From an uncultured Prevotellamassilia sp. (GTDB taxonomy: Bacteria > Bacteroidota > Bacteroidia > Bacteroidales > Bacteroidaceae), in the NCBI GenBank assembly GCA_934255485.1, contig CAKQOG010000010.1, forward strand, positions 14,704 through 78,703: 64,000 nucleotides of DNA, written 5' to 3'. The notes below the pieces were generated by a model. That model saw nothing but the letters and a program-made list of their open reading frames with translations. It did not search any database and had not been told where the DNA came from. The translations under genes and the position numbers were made by a program. Positions 25,749 through 35,549 of the stretch are shown piece after piece; the first letter of the stretch is position 1, and each line of letters starts with the position of its first letter.

Positions 25749-26921
25749 TTATTTATGGCTTATGCACGTAATAATAAGTGATACTAACGCCAACATTACG
25801 CCCGCCATACACACACCCAGCCATTGCTTTGTACTCCATGCCCAACCTGCACACAATGTGCCAATACTGCCACCAACAAAAAGGTGGAACATGAAAATGG
25901 TGTTGCTCCGATTGGTGGCTTGTGGCGTTTGGGCAAGACAACCACTTTGGTTACTAAGTTGGTGGCATTGTGCGCCTATGTCTACAAGGATAATGGCGGT
26001 TATTAGCCCTACATAATAATCGCCCCAAAGCCAAGCTACTGTCCATGCAGCCAATTGCAGTATGCTACCGACAAACGATATGCGCATAATGCCATAACGG
26101 GGTATGAGACGCCCTATGCCGCTTGCAGCCATTGCACCCGCCATGCCGCAAAGTCCCAACATGCCCACCGCCTCGCTACTTGCATAAAAAGGTGAACCCG
26201 ATAAGTGGAATGCCATGCACGACCACACTGCCATCATGCTGCCAAATGCAAAAGCGGCTCTAACTGAATAAAGGCGGATAAGCGAATGGGTGCGATAAAT
26301 AGTGATGATTGAGCGCATTAGCCCTACAAAGCTGCCTTGATAAGTTGGTTTCATTTGTGGCAACATGCGCATGGTTACTACAAGGCATAGCAACATAATG
26401 ATAGCAGCTATGCCAAACATTGCTCGCCAACACAGCCATTCGCCAACATAACCACTGATAACACGTGCCCCAAGCACACCACTTAGCAATCCCGACAACA
26501 CATAGCCCATATTGCGCGATTTGTTTTGCGGCAACGAATATAAGCGCGCCATAGGCACAAACATTTGTGGTATAACGGAACAAATGCCCAAAATGAGCGA
26601 TGCCATCCAAACTATCTGTATATAACAACTTGTAGCTATGCAAATTGCCATCATTGCTGCTACTATCATGCTTGTAGCAGCTATTTTGCGACGTGACCAC
26701 ATGTCTGCCAAGGGCACAACAAGGAGCAAACCTATGGCATAGCCCACTTGCGTAACAAAGGTGATAAGGTTGGCATGCACCTCGCTAATATGGAGTTCTT
26801 GCCGTATATCTTCGAGCAATGGCTGATTGTAATAAAGATTGGCTACTGTAAGTCCGCTCACCACAGCCATCATAAACAATACGCTGCGAGGTATGCCTTG
26901 ATCTTTTTCGAGTTGTAACAT
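25749..26921 (-). CDS. MFS transporter
   Basis: This 390-residue protein has about 12 hydrophobic helices and a loop motif between helices 2 and 3 (VPLADMWSRRKI) like the MFS signature GxLaDrxGrrk. Residues LTVANLYYNQPLLEDI near the N-terminus match a branch of MFS often annotated as drug or sugar efflux. The substrate cannot be told. It is flanked by terminators on both sides and is probably transcribed alone. Confidence 0.88.
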   Translation of the reverse strand: MLQLEKDQGIPRSVLFMMAVVSGLTVANLYYNQPLLEDIRQELHISEVHANLITFVTQVGYAIGLLLVVPLADMWSRRKIAATSMIVAAMMAICIATSCYIQIVWMASLILGICSVIPQMFVPMARLYSLPQNKSRNMGYVLSGLLSGVLGARVISGYVGEWLCWRAMFGIAAIIMLLCLVVTMRMLPQMKPTYQGSFVGLMRSIITIYRTHSLIRLYSVRAAFAFGSMMAVWSCMAFHLSGSPFYASSEAVGMLGLCGMAGAMAASGIGRLIPRYGIMRISFVGSILQLAAWTVAWLWGDYYVGLITAIILVDIGAQCHQLSNQSGCLAQTPQATNRSNTIFMFHLFVGGSIGTLCAGWAWSTKQWLGVCMAGVMLALVSLIITCISHK

Positions 26922-26941
26922 AATAGGGGGGAGATGTTCAA

Positions 26942-26984
26942 AAATAATCGATATGTTCTTTTATTAAAAACATACCGATTATTT
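26942..26984 (-). terminator. Terminator after the amidase gene
   Basis: The imperfect stem AAATAATCG-ATATGTT with its complement (26942-26957 and 26969-26984) is followed by ATTTTTG on the minus strand, 24 nt after the amidase stop codon. Confidence 0.65.
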
Positions 26985-27008
26985 AAGCATTTTAGAAATG
27001 TTTACCTA

Positions 27009-30000
27009 TCATTTTGCCAAGAACGTAAGTATCGCTTTCATAGCTTGATTGCGAACATCGTTGCTGCGTATGCACTCAAAGGGGAAGCCCATTGAAAGCG
27101 TGCGATAGGTTTTTCCGCTATATGCCACACCAGCGCTCTGTCCGCCACCATAGGCAAAGGCTGTGAATGCCTTACTTGTGGTTGGCAAAAGTGCATCGGG
27201 GGCAATAGCTGCATAGTGTTCGGCTCCTGGAGTGCGATAAATAAGGAACTGAAGATTAAGTCCATTTACAAAATCAGTAGTGTCAATGCGTGCAGAACCA
27301 TCGTACTTAAACTTTAACACATCTTCAATAAAGTCTTGGTTTTCTTTGCTCTTAACATTGTCAGACGCTATATAGCTACCGCTAAGCAACAAAGAACCAC
27401 CTGCATTGAGATATTGCGACAGTTTGTTGCGTGTGTCTGCTGTAAACACAGGAAAGTGGCGCAAATTGTAAGGCATATCGGCTTGAAGCCCCGCTATATA
27501 ATCTATTACGGTATAAGGACGTGTTGAGAACTGAGCAGACTCAAAACGCTCTCGACTTACTGAAGAGAAGGAATAGTTTTGTACTGAAGCTATGCTATAA
27601 CCATGTGCTACGGGGTAGTCGAAAGTGTTGCCTGCTATTTCATGGCCAACCCATTCGTGACCCGAATAGCCTAAGCCACTTGCTCTTTCGTGACCCATCA
27701 TTGACCGGTTAAACACCTTTTGGTGTCCACTAAAGGCTGTTGTTGAAATGTAGGGCACACCAGGGTCGATGTCGAGCCTAAAACCCAATGAGTCGGGCGT
27801 ATCGACCCACGCAGGACCACTCAAACGGGTAAAACCATTAACTATGAGAACCTTTTTAGCATTGCTTTTTATACTTCTGAATGCCACCAACGTTTCTGTA
27901 GGGAAACTCTCGCCTCCTGCATTTGTGGCTGTTATGCGAAAGGCATAAAGACGGCCAGGCGAAAGCGTCATGGTGTATTCATTTACATTGCCCAAAGACA
28001 ATCCGTTATCGAAAGCTTCGTTATCAACCTTTGTATAAAGCACGTAATTGGTAGGAGTGGCAGATGCCTCTAAAGAGTCGGTTGTTGGTTTCCACGAAAG
28101 GCGCACACTCGTTGCATCGGCACTGAGTTCTGCGGCAAAAGCATGGGGCGCAAGGGGCTGAACCACATACTGCTTTATGCCATGCTCGTAGTTTACAAAA
28201 CGCAAAATGCTCTTATAAACCGAACGCGAAAGGGCAAATTTAAACATGGGGTCGTGGCCATACTTCATATCAGCAAAGTTTTGGTGCGACATGGTTTCGA
28301 GTATGGCAGATGGCACGTTGGGCATACGTGTTTCTGCATAATTGCGATCCCAATGCTCACGGCGTGTCCATTGACATTTAAAGGTGGCACTCATGTCTTT
28401 TACAAGGTCGGAGAGCAATATCTGTGCAAAATCTGATGACGACTGACGTGATAGCCCCGATGGATAGAATTGTGCCCCATTGCCATCTTGCGTTGTAGAG
28501 ATTGATAATGAACCATAGATACTTTGGTCTGCACGCACACCAGCATCACTGTGTACTGCCAACGAGAGTTCAAAAGGCACACGCTGCCCACCCTGACCAG
28601 GATTGTACACACTACCTCTGCTCAGATAGTTGAGCATATTGCTACGCACACGCAAGTCGTCGTTGTAGTCGTTAAGCCCATTCTCAGTATTTACTAAAGA
28701 GTCGGGTACACCGGCAAATTTGGCTTGATAGCGGGCTGCCTCTAAATAGCGTGGCAAGCCCGATGTGCCTGCCGAACCACGCTCTATCTGCCCTACTCCT
28801 CCGCCAAAACGCACTGCATCGGCCGTAACGACACCGCGATAGTCGCTTTGGTTGGTTAGTATTACCTTTCCCTGTTGGTTCTGTCCTTTATCAAACTCAA
28901 ATGTGCCTAAATAAAGCCATGTGCCTCCACCCATTTGCTGATTTACGGTGAAGTTTGTGCGTCCGCCCTTATGTATCACTGTGTAATGTGCATCTGGAAC
29001 AGAGTTCTGACGCGAAGCATAACTCACATATACTGCATACTTACCACTCACTGGGATGTTGGGCTGCCAAACGGCTGTGGCAAGGCGCGACCGCCTATTT
29101 ACTGCCGTTGCCATACGATAAGTGCCAGCACCAAATAGTGTGCTTGCATCATTGATAAGGCCTTGGCTTGGGGCAAAACCTAAAGAGTCGGCAGATGAGG
29201 TCCAAATAACATCATCTTGTATATTCTCTATATAACTTCCTTGTCCTGTAGCTCGGTCGTTGTCTATCAATGCCTCGTGTGTTTGATAATCGCGTTCGCG
29301 CGGACAAGCTATAATTGCTCCTGCTTTCTCGAGCATCGGAAAAAGAAACGGATATACAAACGACTGCGTAAACATATCCTCTGTTGTACAGAACAGATAA
29401 GGACGTTGCCACTGCCACGAACCTTCTTTATAATAGCGTCCGTGGCTTGGCCATATAAACAAGTGGCGCTTTTGCAAACCGCTCGTTACGCGATAAGGAC
29501 GCGATGTATTTTCAACCCAAGGCAATCCTTTATAATTGATACTTCCCCATAAACGCGATGCATCTTGCGACCCCTCGCGCATGATGTTGGGGATGAGTTC
29601 TTCTATAAGTTGGTGCTTCTTGTTATATATGGAAAGGCGATAAGTGTTGTAAGGTGCAGGCAAACGGCGCTGAATTTCAGCATAAATGCGATTAACATTT
29701 TGCGGTGTGAATGGTTGCGAGCAAAATGGTTCGTTAGCATAAATATATATTTCGTGTAAACTATCATCGGCACGCAACGAATCGAGCAACATGATATCGC
29801 GAGGCTGATAACCTTGTAGTTTGTAACTACGAATGTACGACCGAACTATAGCCGACAAATCATTTTGCGCAGACAATGAAGATGCACCTAAATGAAACAT
29901 CATAGCCACACACGACAACCGAAGTCCCACAGATAATCTGCTTAGCGACCTATTGACCAACGTGTAGTTTTGCTTTTTTATATATCGGCTATAAGCACTA

Positions 30001-30035
30001 CAAATTGTTTGTTTTTGTTTTTTTAGAGAGAACAT
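27009..30035 (-). CDS. N-acetylmuramoyl-L-alanine amidase-like protein with golvesin and FN3 domains
   Basis: This 1008-residue exported protein starts with a long basic N-terminus and a signal-like helix (ending SLSAQ, about 57). An amidase_3-like fold seems split. Candidate zinc ligands are His198 (IWPSHGRYY), His495 (LAVHSDAG) and a catalytic Glu580 (AILETMSHQN). Between them, about 285-412, lies a golvesin C-terminal-like beta domain with TGKY/ADAVRFGGG-type motifs. An FN3-like domain (about 640-720) and a long C-terminal region follow. Similar Bacteroidetes proteins are often annotated as xanthan lyase. It probably acts on peptidoglycan or a polysaccharide. It is downstream of valS but behind a terminator. 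Confidence 0.8.
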   Translation of the reverse strand: MFSLKKQKQTICSAYSRYIKKQNYTLVNRSLSRLSVGLRLSCVAMMFHLGASSLSAQNDLSAIVRSYIRSYKLQGYQPRDIMLLDSLRADDSLHEIYIYANEPFCSQPFTPQNVNRIYAEIQRRLPAPYNTYRLSIYNKKHQLIEELIPNIMREGSQDASRLWGSINYKGLPWVENTSRPYRVTSGLQKRHLFIWPSHGRYYKEGSWQWQRPYLFCTTEDMFTQSFVYPFLFPMLEKAGAIIACPRERDYQTHEALIDNDRATGQGSYIENIQDDVIWTSSADSLGFAPSQGLINDASTLFGAGTYRMATAVNRRSRLATAVWQPNIPVSGKYAVYVSYASRQNSVPDAHYTVIHKGGRTNFTVNQQMGGGTWLYLGTFEFDKGQNQQGKVILTNQSDYRGVVTADAVRFGGGVGQIERGSAGTSGLPRYLEAARYQAKFAGVPDSLVNTENGLNDYNDDLRVRSNMLNYLSRGSVYNPGQGGQRVPFELSLAVHSDAGVRADQSIYGSLSISTTQDGNGAQFYPSGLSRQSSSDFAQILLSDLVKDMSATFKCQWTRREHWDRNYAETRMPNVPSAILETMSHQNFADMKYGHDPMFKFALSRSVYKSILRFVNYEHGIKQYVVQPLAPHAFAAELSADATSVRLSWKPTTDSLEASATPTNYVLYTKVDNEAFDNGLSLGNVNEYTMTLSPGRLYAFRITATNAGGESFPTETLVAFRSIKSNAKKVLIVNGFTRLSGPAWVDTPDSLGFRLDIDPGVPYISTTAFSGHQKVFNRSMMGHERASGLGYSGHEWVGHEIAGNTFDYPVAHGYSIASVQNYSFSSVSRERFESAQFSTRPYTVIDYIAGLQADMPYNLRHFPVFTADTRNKLSQYLNAGGSLLLSGSYIASDNVKSKENQDFIEDVLKFKYDGSARIDTTDFVNGLNLQFLIYRTPGAEHYAAIAPDALLPTTSKAFTAFAYGGGQSAGVAYSGKTYRTLSMGFPFECIRSNDVRNQAMKAILTFLAK

Positions 30036-30057
30036 TCAATACTGTATGTATAATAAT

Positions 30058-30096
30058 AAAGTTTCGAACCTCTTAAAAATAAAGGTCCGAAACTTT
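30058..30096 (-). terminator. Terminator after valS
   Basis: The stem AAAGTTTCG-A-ACC / GGT-C-CGAAACTTT is followed by ATTATTA on the minus strand. A T-run TTTTGTTTTT also follows on the plus strand, but no plus-strand gene ends here. It lies 117 nt past the valS stop. Confidence 0.6.
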
Positions 30097-30212
30097 TGTT
30101 TTTATCTATAAATAGGTATTCTAATTTAACTTGCATATTCTTGTTCTGCATTAACCAAACACCTACTTAGTGGCAAGTTTATATATTGCTATGTAACTTG
30201 CTCATACGTTAT

Positions 30213-32894
30213 TTACGAAAGCGACTTAATAGTCTCCTTAAGAATAGCTATTTTGCTCTCTGCATCGCTTTGTTTTTTGCGTTCAAGCTCTACTACTGCT
30301 GCAGGAGCATTGTTTACAAAACGCTCGTTAGAGAGTTTTTTCTGTACGCCTTTGAGGAAACCCTCAAGGTGTTTCAGTTCAGCCTCAGCCTTAGCCAATT
30401 CTGCTGCAACATCAATCAAGCCACCTAGTGGTACTGCATATTCAGTAGTGCCAATCATAAACGCACTCACGCCATCACCCTTAGCTTCAATAACCTTCAC
30501 ACCGCTTACATTGGCCATCTTGGTAATGATACAATCGTAAGCTGCCACCGGATCTGAACCTATAACCTGGAGGTCGAGCACCTCGCGTGGAGATATATTC
30601 TTAGTGTTACGGATAGCACGAATATTGGCAACAACGCTCTTAACAATCTCAACATTTGACAAAATGCTTGCATCTGATGCTAATGGTGCAGCTATGGTTT
30701 GCGGACTTACCATAATGCTTTCGCCCTCTTTGCGGTCGGCAAGATGCTGCCACAATTCTTCGGTTATGAACGGCATAAACGGATGGAGCAAATGGAGCAA
30801 ATGGTCGAACGAACGAAGCACGGCATTGTATGTTGTTGAGTCGATTGGTGAACCGTAAGCAGGTTTTACCATCTCGAGTAACCAACTTGAGAACTCATCC
30901 CAGAAGAGATGATATACTTGCATTAAAGCCTCACTCAAGCGATATTTTGAGTAAAGATCGGCCATTTCTGCTGCACTCTGACGGAGCTTAGCGTCAAACC
31001 ATTCTACTGCCAAACGAGCAGTTTCGGGTTGCTGAATAGTTTCATCAACTTGCCAACCTTGAACCAAACGGAAGGCATTCCATATCTTGTTACAGAAGTT
31101 ACGACCTTGCTCACACAATGACTCATCAAACAAAATGTCGTTGCCAGCGGGGGCTGCTAACATCATGCCCATACGCACACCATCTGCACCAAAACGATCA
31201 ATGAGGTCGAGTGGATCGGGGGAATTACCCAACGACTTAGACATTTTACGGCCCAACTTATCACGCACAATACCAGTGAAATATACATTCTTAAACGGCA
31301 TCTTGCCTGTAAATTCATAGCCCGCCATTATCATACGTGCAACCCAAAAGAAGATTATATCTGGACCTGTTACGAGGTCGCTTGTTGGATAATAATACTT
31401 AAACTCTTCGTTGTCGGGGTTCATAATGCCGTCAAACAATGAGATTGGCCATAGCCATGAAGAGAACCATGTATCGAGTGCATCCTCGTCTTGACGAAGG
31501 TCGGCAGCTGTGAGCTGTGCGTTTCCGCTCTTTTCTTGTGCAAGTTTTACTGCCTCTTCAATTGTTTCGGCTACAACGTAACCTCCCTCTGGAAGATAAT
31601 AAGCAGGAATGCGATGTCCCCACCACAACTGACGCGAAATACACCAATCTTTGATGTTTTCAAGCCAATGACGATAGGTGTTCTTATACTTTGTAGGATA
31701 GAACTTGATTTCATCATTCATTACTGGTGGAAGTGCCAAATCTGCAAAGTGTTGCATCTTTAAGAACCACTGCATAGAAAGCTTTGGCTCAATAGGTACA
31801 CCAGTACGCTCAGAGCATCCTATCTTGTTATCATAGTCCTCAATTTTCTCCATCAAACAGGCATCTTGCAAGTCAATAGCTATTTGTTTGCGTACTGCAA
31901 AACGCTCTTGACCTACATACATACCTGCAGCCTCAGAGATAGTTGCATCGTCGTTGAAGATGTCAATGGTTTGAAGGTTATACTTCTCACCAAGCATATA
32001 GTCGTTTACATCGTGAGCAGGAGTTACCTTTAAGCAACCTGTACCAAACTCTATATCAACATACTCGTCCTCGATAACGGGGATAACTCTGCCAACCAAA
32101 GGAACAATCACTTTTTTGCCACGTAACCAATGGTTCTTAGGGTCGTTAGGGTTGATACACATGGCTACGTCACCCATAATGGTTTCAGGACGTGTGGTAG
32201 CAACAACTGCATAGCGTCCCTTTGCATCTTGATGAATGACTTCGCCCTCTTCGCCCGTAGCACCAGTACCATCGTCCTCGCTTACATAGTACTTCATGTA
32301 ATAGAGTTTGGTGTGCTCTTCTTTATAAACAACCTCTTCGTCTGAAAGAGCGGTCTTGGCTTTTGGATCCCAATTGACCATACGTACACCACGATAGATC
32401 AAACCTTTACGATAGAGGTCTACAAATACATGAATAACACTCTTAGAGCGCTCTTCGTCCATGGTAAATGCTGTACGATCCCAATCACACGAAGCACCTA
32501 CACGACGCAACTGCTTAAGAATGATGCCACCATGCTCTTCGGTCCAACTCCATGCGTGTTTCAAGAACTCTTCACGTGTAAGATCTGTTTTCTTGATACC
32601 TTGCTCTGCCAAACGGTTTACAACCTTTGCTTCGGTTGCAATTGAAGCATGGTCTGTACCTGGAACCCAACAAGCATTCTTACCTTCCATGCGAGCATGG
32701 CGAACAAGAATGTCTTGAATAGTTTCGTTGAGCATATGTCCCATGTGCAATACACCTGTTACGTTTGGAGGTGGTATTACCACGGTATAAGGTTTGCGTC
32801 CATCAGGTTTTGAAGAAAAAAGATGATGCTCAGTCCAATACTGATACCATTTTCCTTCCACTTCTTCGGGATTGTAAGTCTTTGCTAATTCCAT
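30213..32894 (-). CDS. valS: valine--tRNA ligase
   Basis: This class I aminoacyl-tRNA synthetase charges tRNA-Val. The 893-residue protein has the HIGH-type motif in PPPNVTGVLHMGHMLN (about 41-56), the KMSKS motif in GRKMSKSLGNSPDP, an editing domain between them, and a C-terminal coiled-coil arm (AELAKAEAELKHLEGFLKGV). Length is normal. It lies 44 nt after the PorT-like gene on the same strand and may be transcribed with it. Confidence 0.97.
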   Translation of the reverse strand: MELAKTYNPEEVEGKWYQYWTEHHLFSSKPDGRKPYTVVIPPPNVTGVLHMGHMLNETIQDILVRHARMEGKNACWVPGTDHASIATEAKVVNRLAEQGIKKTDLTREEFLKHAWSWTEEHGGIILKQLRRVGASCDWDRTAFTMDEERSKSVIHVFVDLYRKGLIYRGVRMVNWDPKAKTALSDEEVVYKEEHTKLYYMKYYVSEDDGTGATGEEGEVIHQDAKGRYAVVATTRPETIMGDVAMCINPNDPKNHWLRGKKVIVPLVGRVIPVIEDEYVDIEFGTGCLKVTPAHDVNDYMLGEKYNLQTIDIFNDDATISEAAGMYVGQERFAVRKQIAIDLQDACLMEKIEDYDNKIGCSERTGVPIEPKLSMQWFLKMQHFADLALPPVMNDEIKFYPTKYKNTYRHWLENIKDWCISRQLWWGHRIPAYYLPEGGYVVAETIEEAVKLAQEKSGNAQLTAADLRQDEDALDTWFSSWLWPISLFDGIMNPDNEEFKYYYPTSDLVTGPDIIFFWVARMIMAGYEFTGKMPFKNVYFTGIVRDKLGRKMSKSLGNSPDPLDLIDRFGADGVRMGMMLAAPAGNDILFDESLCEQGRNFCNKIWNAFRLVQGWQVDETIQQPETARLAVEWFDAKLRQSAAEMADLYSKYRLSEALMQVYHLFWDEFSSWLLEMVKPAYGSPIDSTTYNAVLRSFDHLLHLLHPFMPFITEELWQHLADRKEGESIMVSPQTIAAPLASDASILSNVEIVKSVVANIRAIRNTKNISPREVLDLQVIGSDPVAAYDCIITKMANVSGVKVIEAKGDGVSAFMIGTTEYAVPLGGLIDVAAELAKAEAELKHLEGFLKGVQKKLSNERFVNNAPAAVVELERKKQSDAESKIAILKETIKSLS

Positions 32895-32938
32895 TATATC
32901 GAATAATTTTTTGTTCAGTCTATTTTTGATTACTCTAA

Positions 32939-33685
32939 CTATTTGCGTACATCTATGAGATACGTAACTTTAGCTACAATCGTTCCATTGTTTGAACGAC
33001 TAAAGACATCTTTTTTAGAGTTTTTATATATATCCGAAAGCCCATAGTAATATCGGCCTTCTATTAAGAAATGTCCAACCTTTGTAGTAAGTTCCATACC
33101 AAGCCCTGCCGTTATGCCATAGTCAAACTTTTTGTCTATGGGCATATCATATTGTGCATACATGCCATTGGGACGATTGGGATGTCCTTCACTATTTAGC
33201 GTAAATGAACTTGCCTTTGTCTTTTCGCTGAAACAATAGCCTACTTGCGGACCTGCAAGGAAGTATCCCATTAACCCACGCTGCTCACGTCCCCACGCCA
33301 AACGAGCCAAAACAGGGAACTGTATGTAGTGCTGATTGCGCTGATAAGTGTCTGGCAATGGTTGATATTTGGAATCTAGTATGTTTTCGGTCCAACCTAA
33401 CGAAGCATAGTTTAGCTCTAACTGAAGTGCACAGAAAGCCTTAAAATATCGTTCACTTGTAAAGCGGGCTACAACTCCAATCGTCGGCCCCAAGTGCCAT
33501 TTCTGCTTAATTGTAGGATCAAAGCCTATACGATTCATAGCTAAGCCTCCAGTAACACCCACACATATATTTCTGCGTGGCTCTCCCACTTGTGCCCACA
33601 ATGTTTTGGGCATTATGGTAAACGCCAGCACAACGATAAGTGTAAGAATATGTTTTATACTTATGCTACGTATTAGTAGTGACAT
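32939..33685 (-). CDS. porT: PorT-family outer-membrane protein
   Basis: This 248-residue protein has a signal peptide (cleavage near LWAQ) and a beta-barrel pattern with repeated aromatic strands (YIQFPVLARLAW, YFLAGPQVGYCF, HFLIEGRYYYGLSDIY). It resembles PorT, an outer-membrane protein required for type IX secretion in Porphyromonas. The presence of sorting-type tails on secreted proteins in this window fits, but other PorT-like barrels exist, so the symbol is tentative. It lies 21 nt after the LysM gene and 44 nt before valS. Confidence 0.75.
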   Translation of the reverse strand: MSLLIRSISIKHILTLIVVLAFTIMPKTLWAQVGEPRRNICVGVTGGLAMNRIGFDPTIKQKWHLGPTIGVVARFTSERYFKAFCALQLELNYASLGWTENILDSKYQPLPDTYQRNQHYIQFPVLARLAWGREQRGLMGYFLAGPQVGYCFSEKTKASSFTLNSEGHPNRPNGMYAQYDMPIDKKFDYGITAGLGMELTTKVGHFLIEGRYYYGLSDIYKNSKKDVFSRSNNGTIVAKVTYLIDVRK

Positions 33686-33706
33686 GTTGAATATTGTTCG
33701 TTTGTT

Positions 33707-35413
33707 TTATTGTGCAGAGATTTTAACAATGCTCATATCTTTTTTGAAGTGTACGAGCCACATACTACGGCTTACATATCCTCCATTACCCCCCACGGTT
33801 ATAAAACGTGGGTCGGACTGTAACTTGGGTTCTGCTGCTATCGTACCATCTTGAGCAGATTGTGTGTTAAAGTCGTGACCATAAACAGCAAGATTACCCA
33901 TAAATCCACGAGCGAAATCGTATCCTAAGGGTGCCATGCGCGGATTGCACACAAGAAAATCTGTCTTAAAGTTCGACTCGTAGTTGGCATGAAAAGTCTT
34001 AGCTGCCGCTGTGTATGGATAATAATAGTTTGAACTTAAAATATAAGTGTCTGCATCATGAAAACGCTTACGATCTACTCCCTCTGTATAGGGAATCCAA
34101 CTATCAAAACCTAACAACGAAATTTGAGCACCCAATAATGATTGTTGCAAGTTGGTAGTAACATTCAGCATTTGCTTCATTGTGTTTTCACTTGCATCGT
34201 CGGGCACTATAATATATTCACCATTTTTTTTGCCTAATAGTGCTGAAGCAATGTGTTGCACAGACGAACTCATCGGAAGACTTATTACATCGTAACCTGC
34301 ACTACTTAATCGACGTTGCAACTCTTCGCTAAATGCTTTTCGGCTACCATTTTGACTATGCAACATTACAACATGACACTGCTTTTTAAAGTTGCTTAAG
34401 AACAAGTCCATTGCCAATGTACTTTCGTACGTTGCTGGCGTATTAAGCACATACACTTCTGGACGATAGTCTACTTGAGGGACCTTTGAAGAAAATGGCA
34501 CAACAACCTTGGTTTGCTTGCTCGATACCGAAGTTACGTCTGTAAAATGGGTAGGATAAAGCGGACCTACAATCATATCGGGTTGTTGAGATGTTACTTG
34601 CACCATTAGAGAGGCTATGCTTACATCTGGTGCAGGCTCGTTGAATGCAGAGACAACAACGTTTATACCTGTTTGCTTTAAAGTTTCAATGCCCATTAGC
34701 ATACCACGATAAAACTCTACGCTACGGGCTTTTTCTACTCCATCGCCAACCAATGGTAGTACTACTGCCACACGTATAGTTTTTAATCCCACGAATTTAG
34801 GTTTAGGTGGATAAACCTTTACAGGAATACGGATAATCTCTCCTTTCTTCAACTTATAACCACTTTCTTTTAGAGCAGGATTTGCATCCATCAACTCGTC
34901 TACAGTTATATTATTGGCCTTTGCCAAACTATAAGGAGTATCCTTTTTCTTTGCTTTGTATGTCTTATAGGTTATTTGGGGCTGTTGAGCAGTTTTATTT
35001 ACCACTACATCGGTTACTTTAGAGGGCTTCCATGTTGTGGTAACACTCTTTGGGCTATTAGTTTGCGATGATACTGATGCATTTGTACCACCAACAGTTG
35101 TACTTGCAGCTTTGGCCTTGGCAGCCGCCGCACGTTGCTCAGGTGTGGGTGCAGGTTCTGCTCCTCCAGGAACATAAGGAACATTCAACACTTGACCAGA
35201 CTGTACATAATCTGGCTTTACACCTGGATTAAGACTTAGCAAATGATCGAGTGTTGTTCCATGACGATGGGCTATACCCAATATGGTTTCGCCTGGTTGA
35301 ACGGTATACTTAACTACCTTCTCCGCTTTGTTCTGCGCATTCAACTCAAGTGGAGTATTTACCCCCACACATACACAAAGACCTATAATGCCAAATAGTT
35401 TTGTAAACTTCAC
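33707..35413 (-). CDS. LysM and periplasmic-binding-fold protein (LpoA-like plan)
   Basis: The protein has a signal peptide, two LysM domains (beginning KYTVQPGETILGIAHRHGTT and YKTYKAKKKDTPYSLAKANN) and a C-terminal type I periplasmic-binding fold (from KTIRVAVVLPLVGDG to the end). The plan suggests a peptidoglycan-bound binding protein, comparable to PBP activators such as LpoA; this is inference. A GTG start at 35413 gives a clean signal peptide (MKFTKLFGIIGLCVCVGV). Longer ATG starts at 35464 or 35452 would place a TATTTTTG promoter-like box (35442-35449) inside the coding sequence. It is divergent from the PD40 gene and 21 nt upstream of the PorT-like gene. Confidence 0.8.
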   Translation of the reverse strand: MKFTKLFGIIGLCVCVGVNTPLELNAQNKAEKVVKYTVQPGETILGIAHRHGTTLDHLLSLNPGVKPDYVQSGQVLNVPYVPGGAEPAPTPEQRAAAAKAKAASTTVGGTNASVSSQTNSPKSVTTTWKPSKVTDVVVNKTAQQPQITYKTYKAKKKDTPYSLAKANNITVDELMDANPALKESGYKLKKGEIIRIPVKVYPPKPKFVGLKTIRVAVVLPLVGDGVEKARSVEFYRGMLMGIETLKQTGINVVVSAFNEPAPDVSIASLMVQVTSQQPDMIVGPLYPTHFTDVTSVSSKQTKVVVPFSSKVPQVDYRPEVYVLNTPATYESTLAMDLFLSNFKKQCHVVMLHSQNGSRKAFSEELQRRLSSAGYDVISLPMSSSVQHIASALLGKKNGEYIIVPDDASENTMKQMLNVTTNLQQSLLGAQISLLGFDSWIPYTEGVDRKRFHDADTYILSSNYYYPYTAAAKTFHANYESNFKTDFLVCNPRMAPLGYDFARGFMGNLAVYGHDFNTQSAQDGTIAAEPKLQSDPRFITVGGNGGYVSRSMWLVHFKKDMSIVKISAQ

Positions 35414-35492
35414 AATTGCTAATTTTTTAATAATATCACTGCAAAAATACATAAAAGATAGCATTCATAGCTGTGATATAAAAGAAAAATAG

Positions 35493-35500
35493 TACTTTTG
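35493..35500 (+). promoter_or_regulatory. Candidate -7 box for the PD40 gene
   Basis: TACTTTTG matches TAnnTTTG and lies 49 nt before the ATG at 35550. It sits in the short divergent region shared with the LysM gene. No clear -33 element is seen. Confidence 0.5.
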
Positions 35501-35549
35501 AGCCATAATCACTTTTTCAACCATATAACAATCATTGCACATAAGTATT

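Noticed and set aside
25732..26016. Plus-strand ORF of 94 codons over the MFS gene
   Set aside because: It is antisense to a clear transporter gene and has no recognisable protein features.
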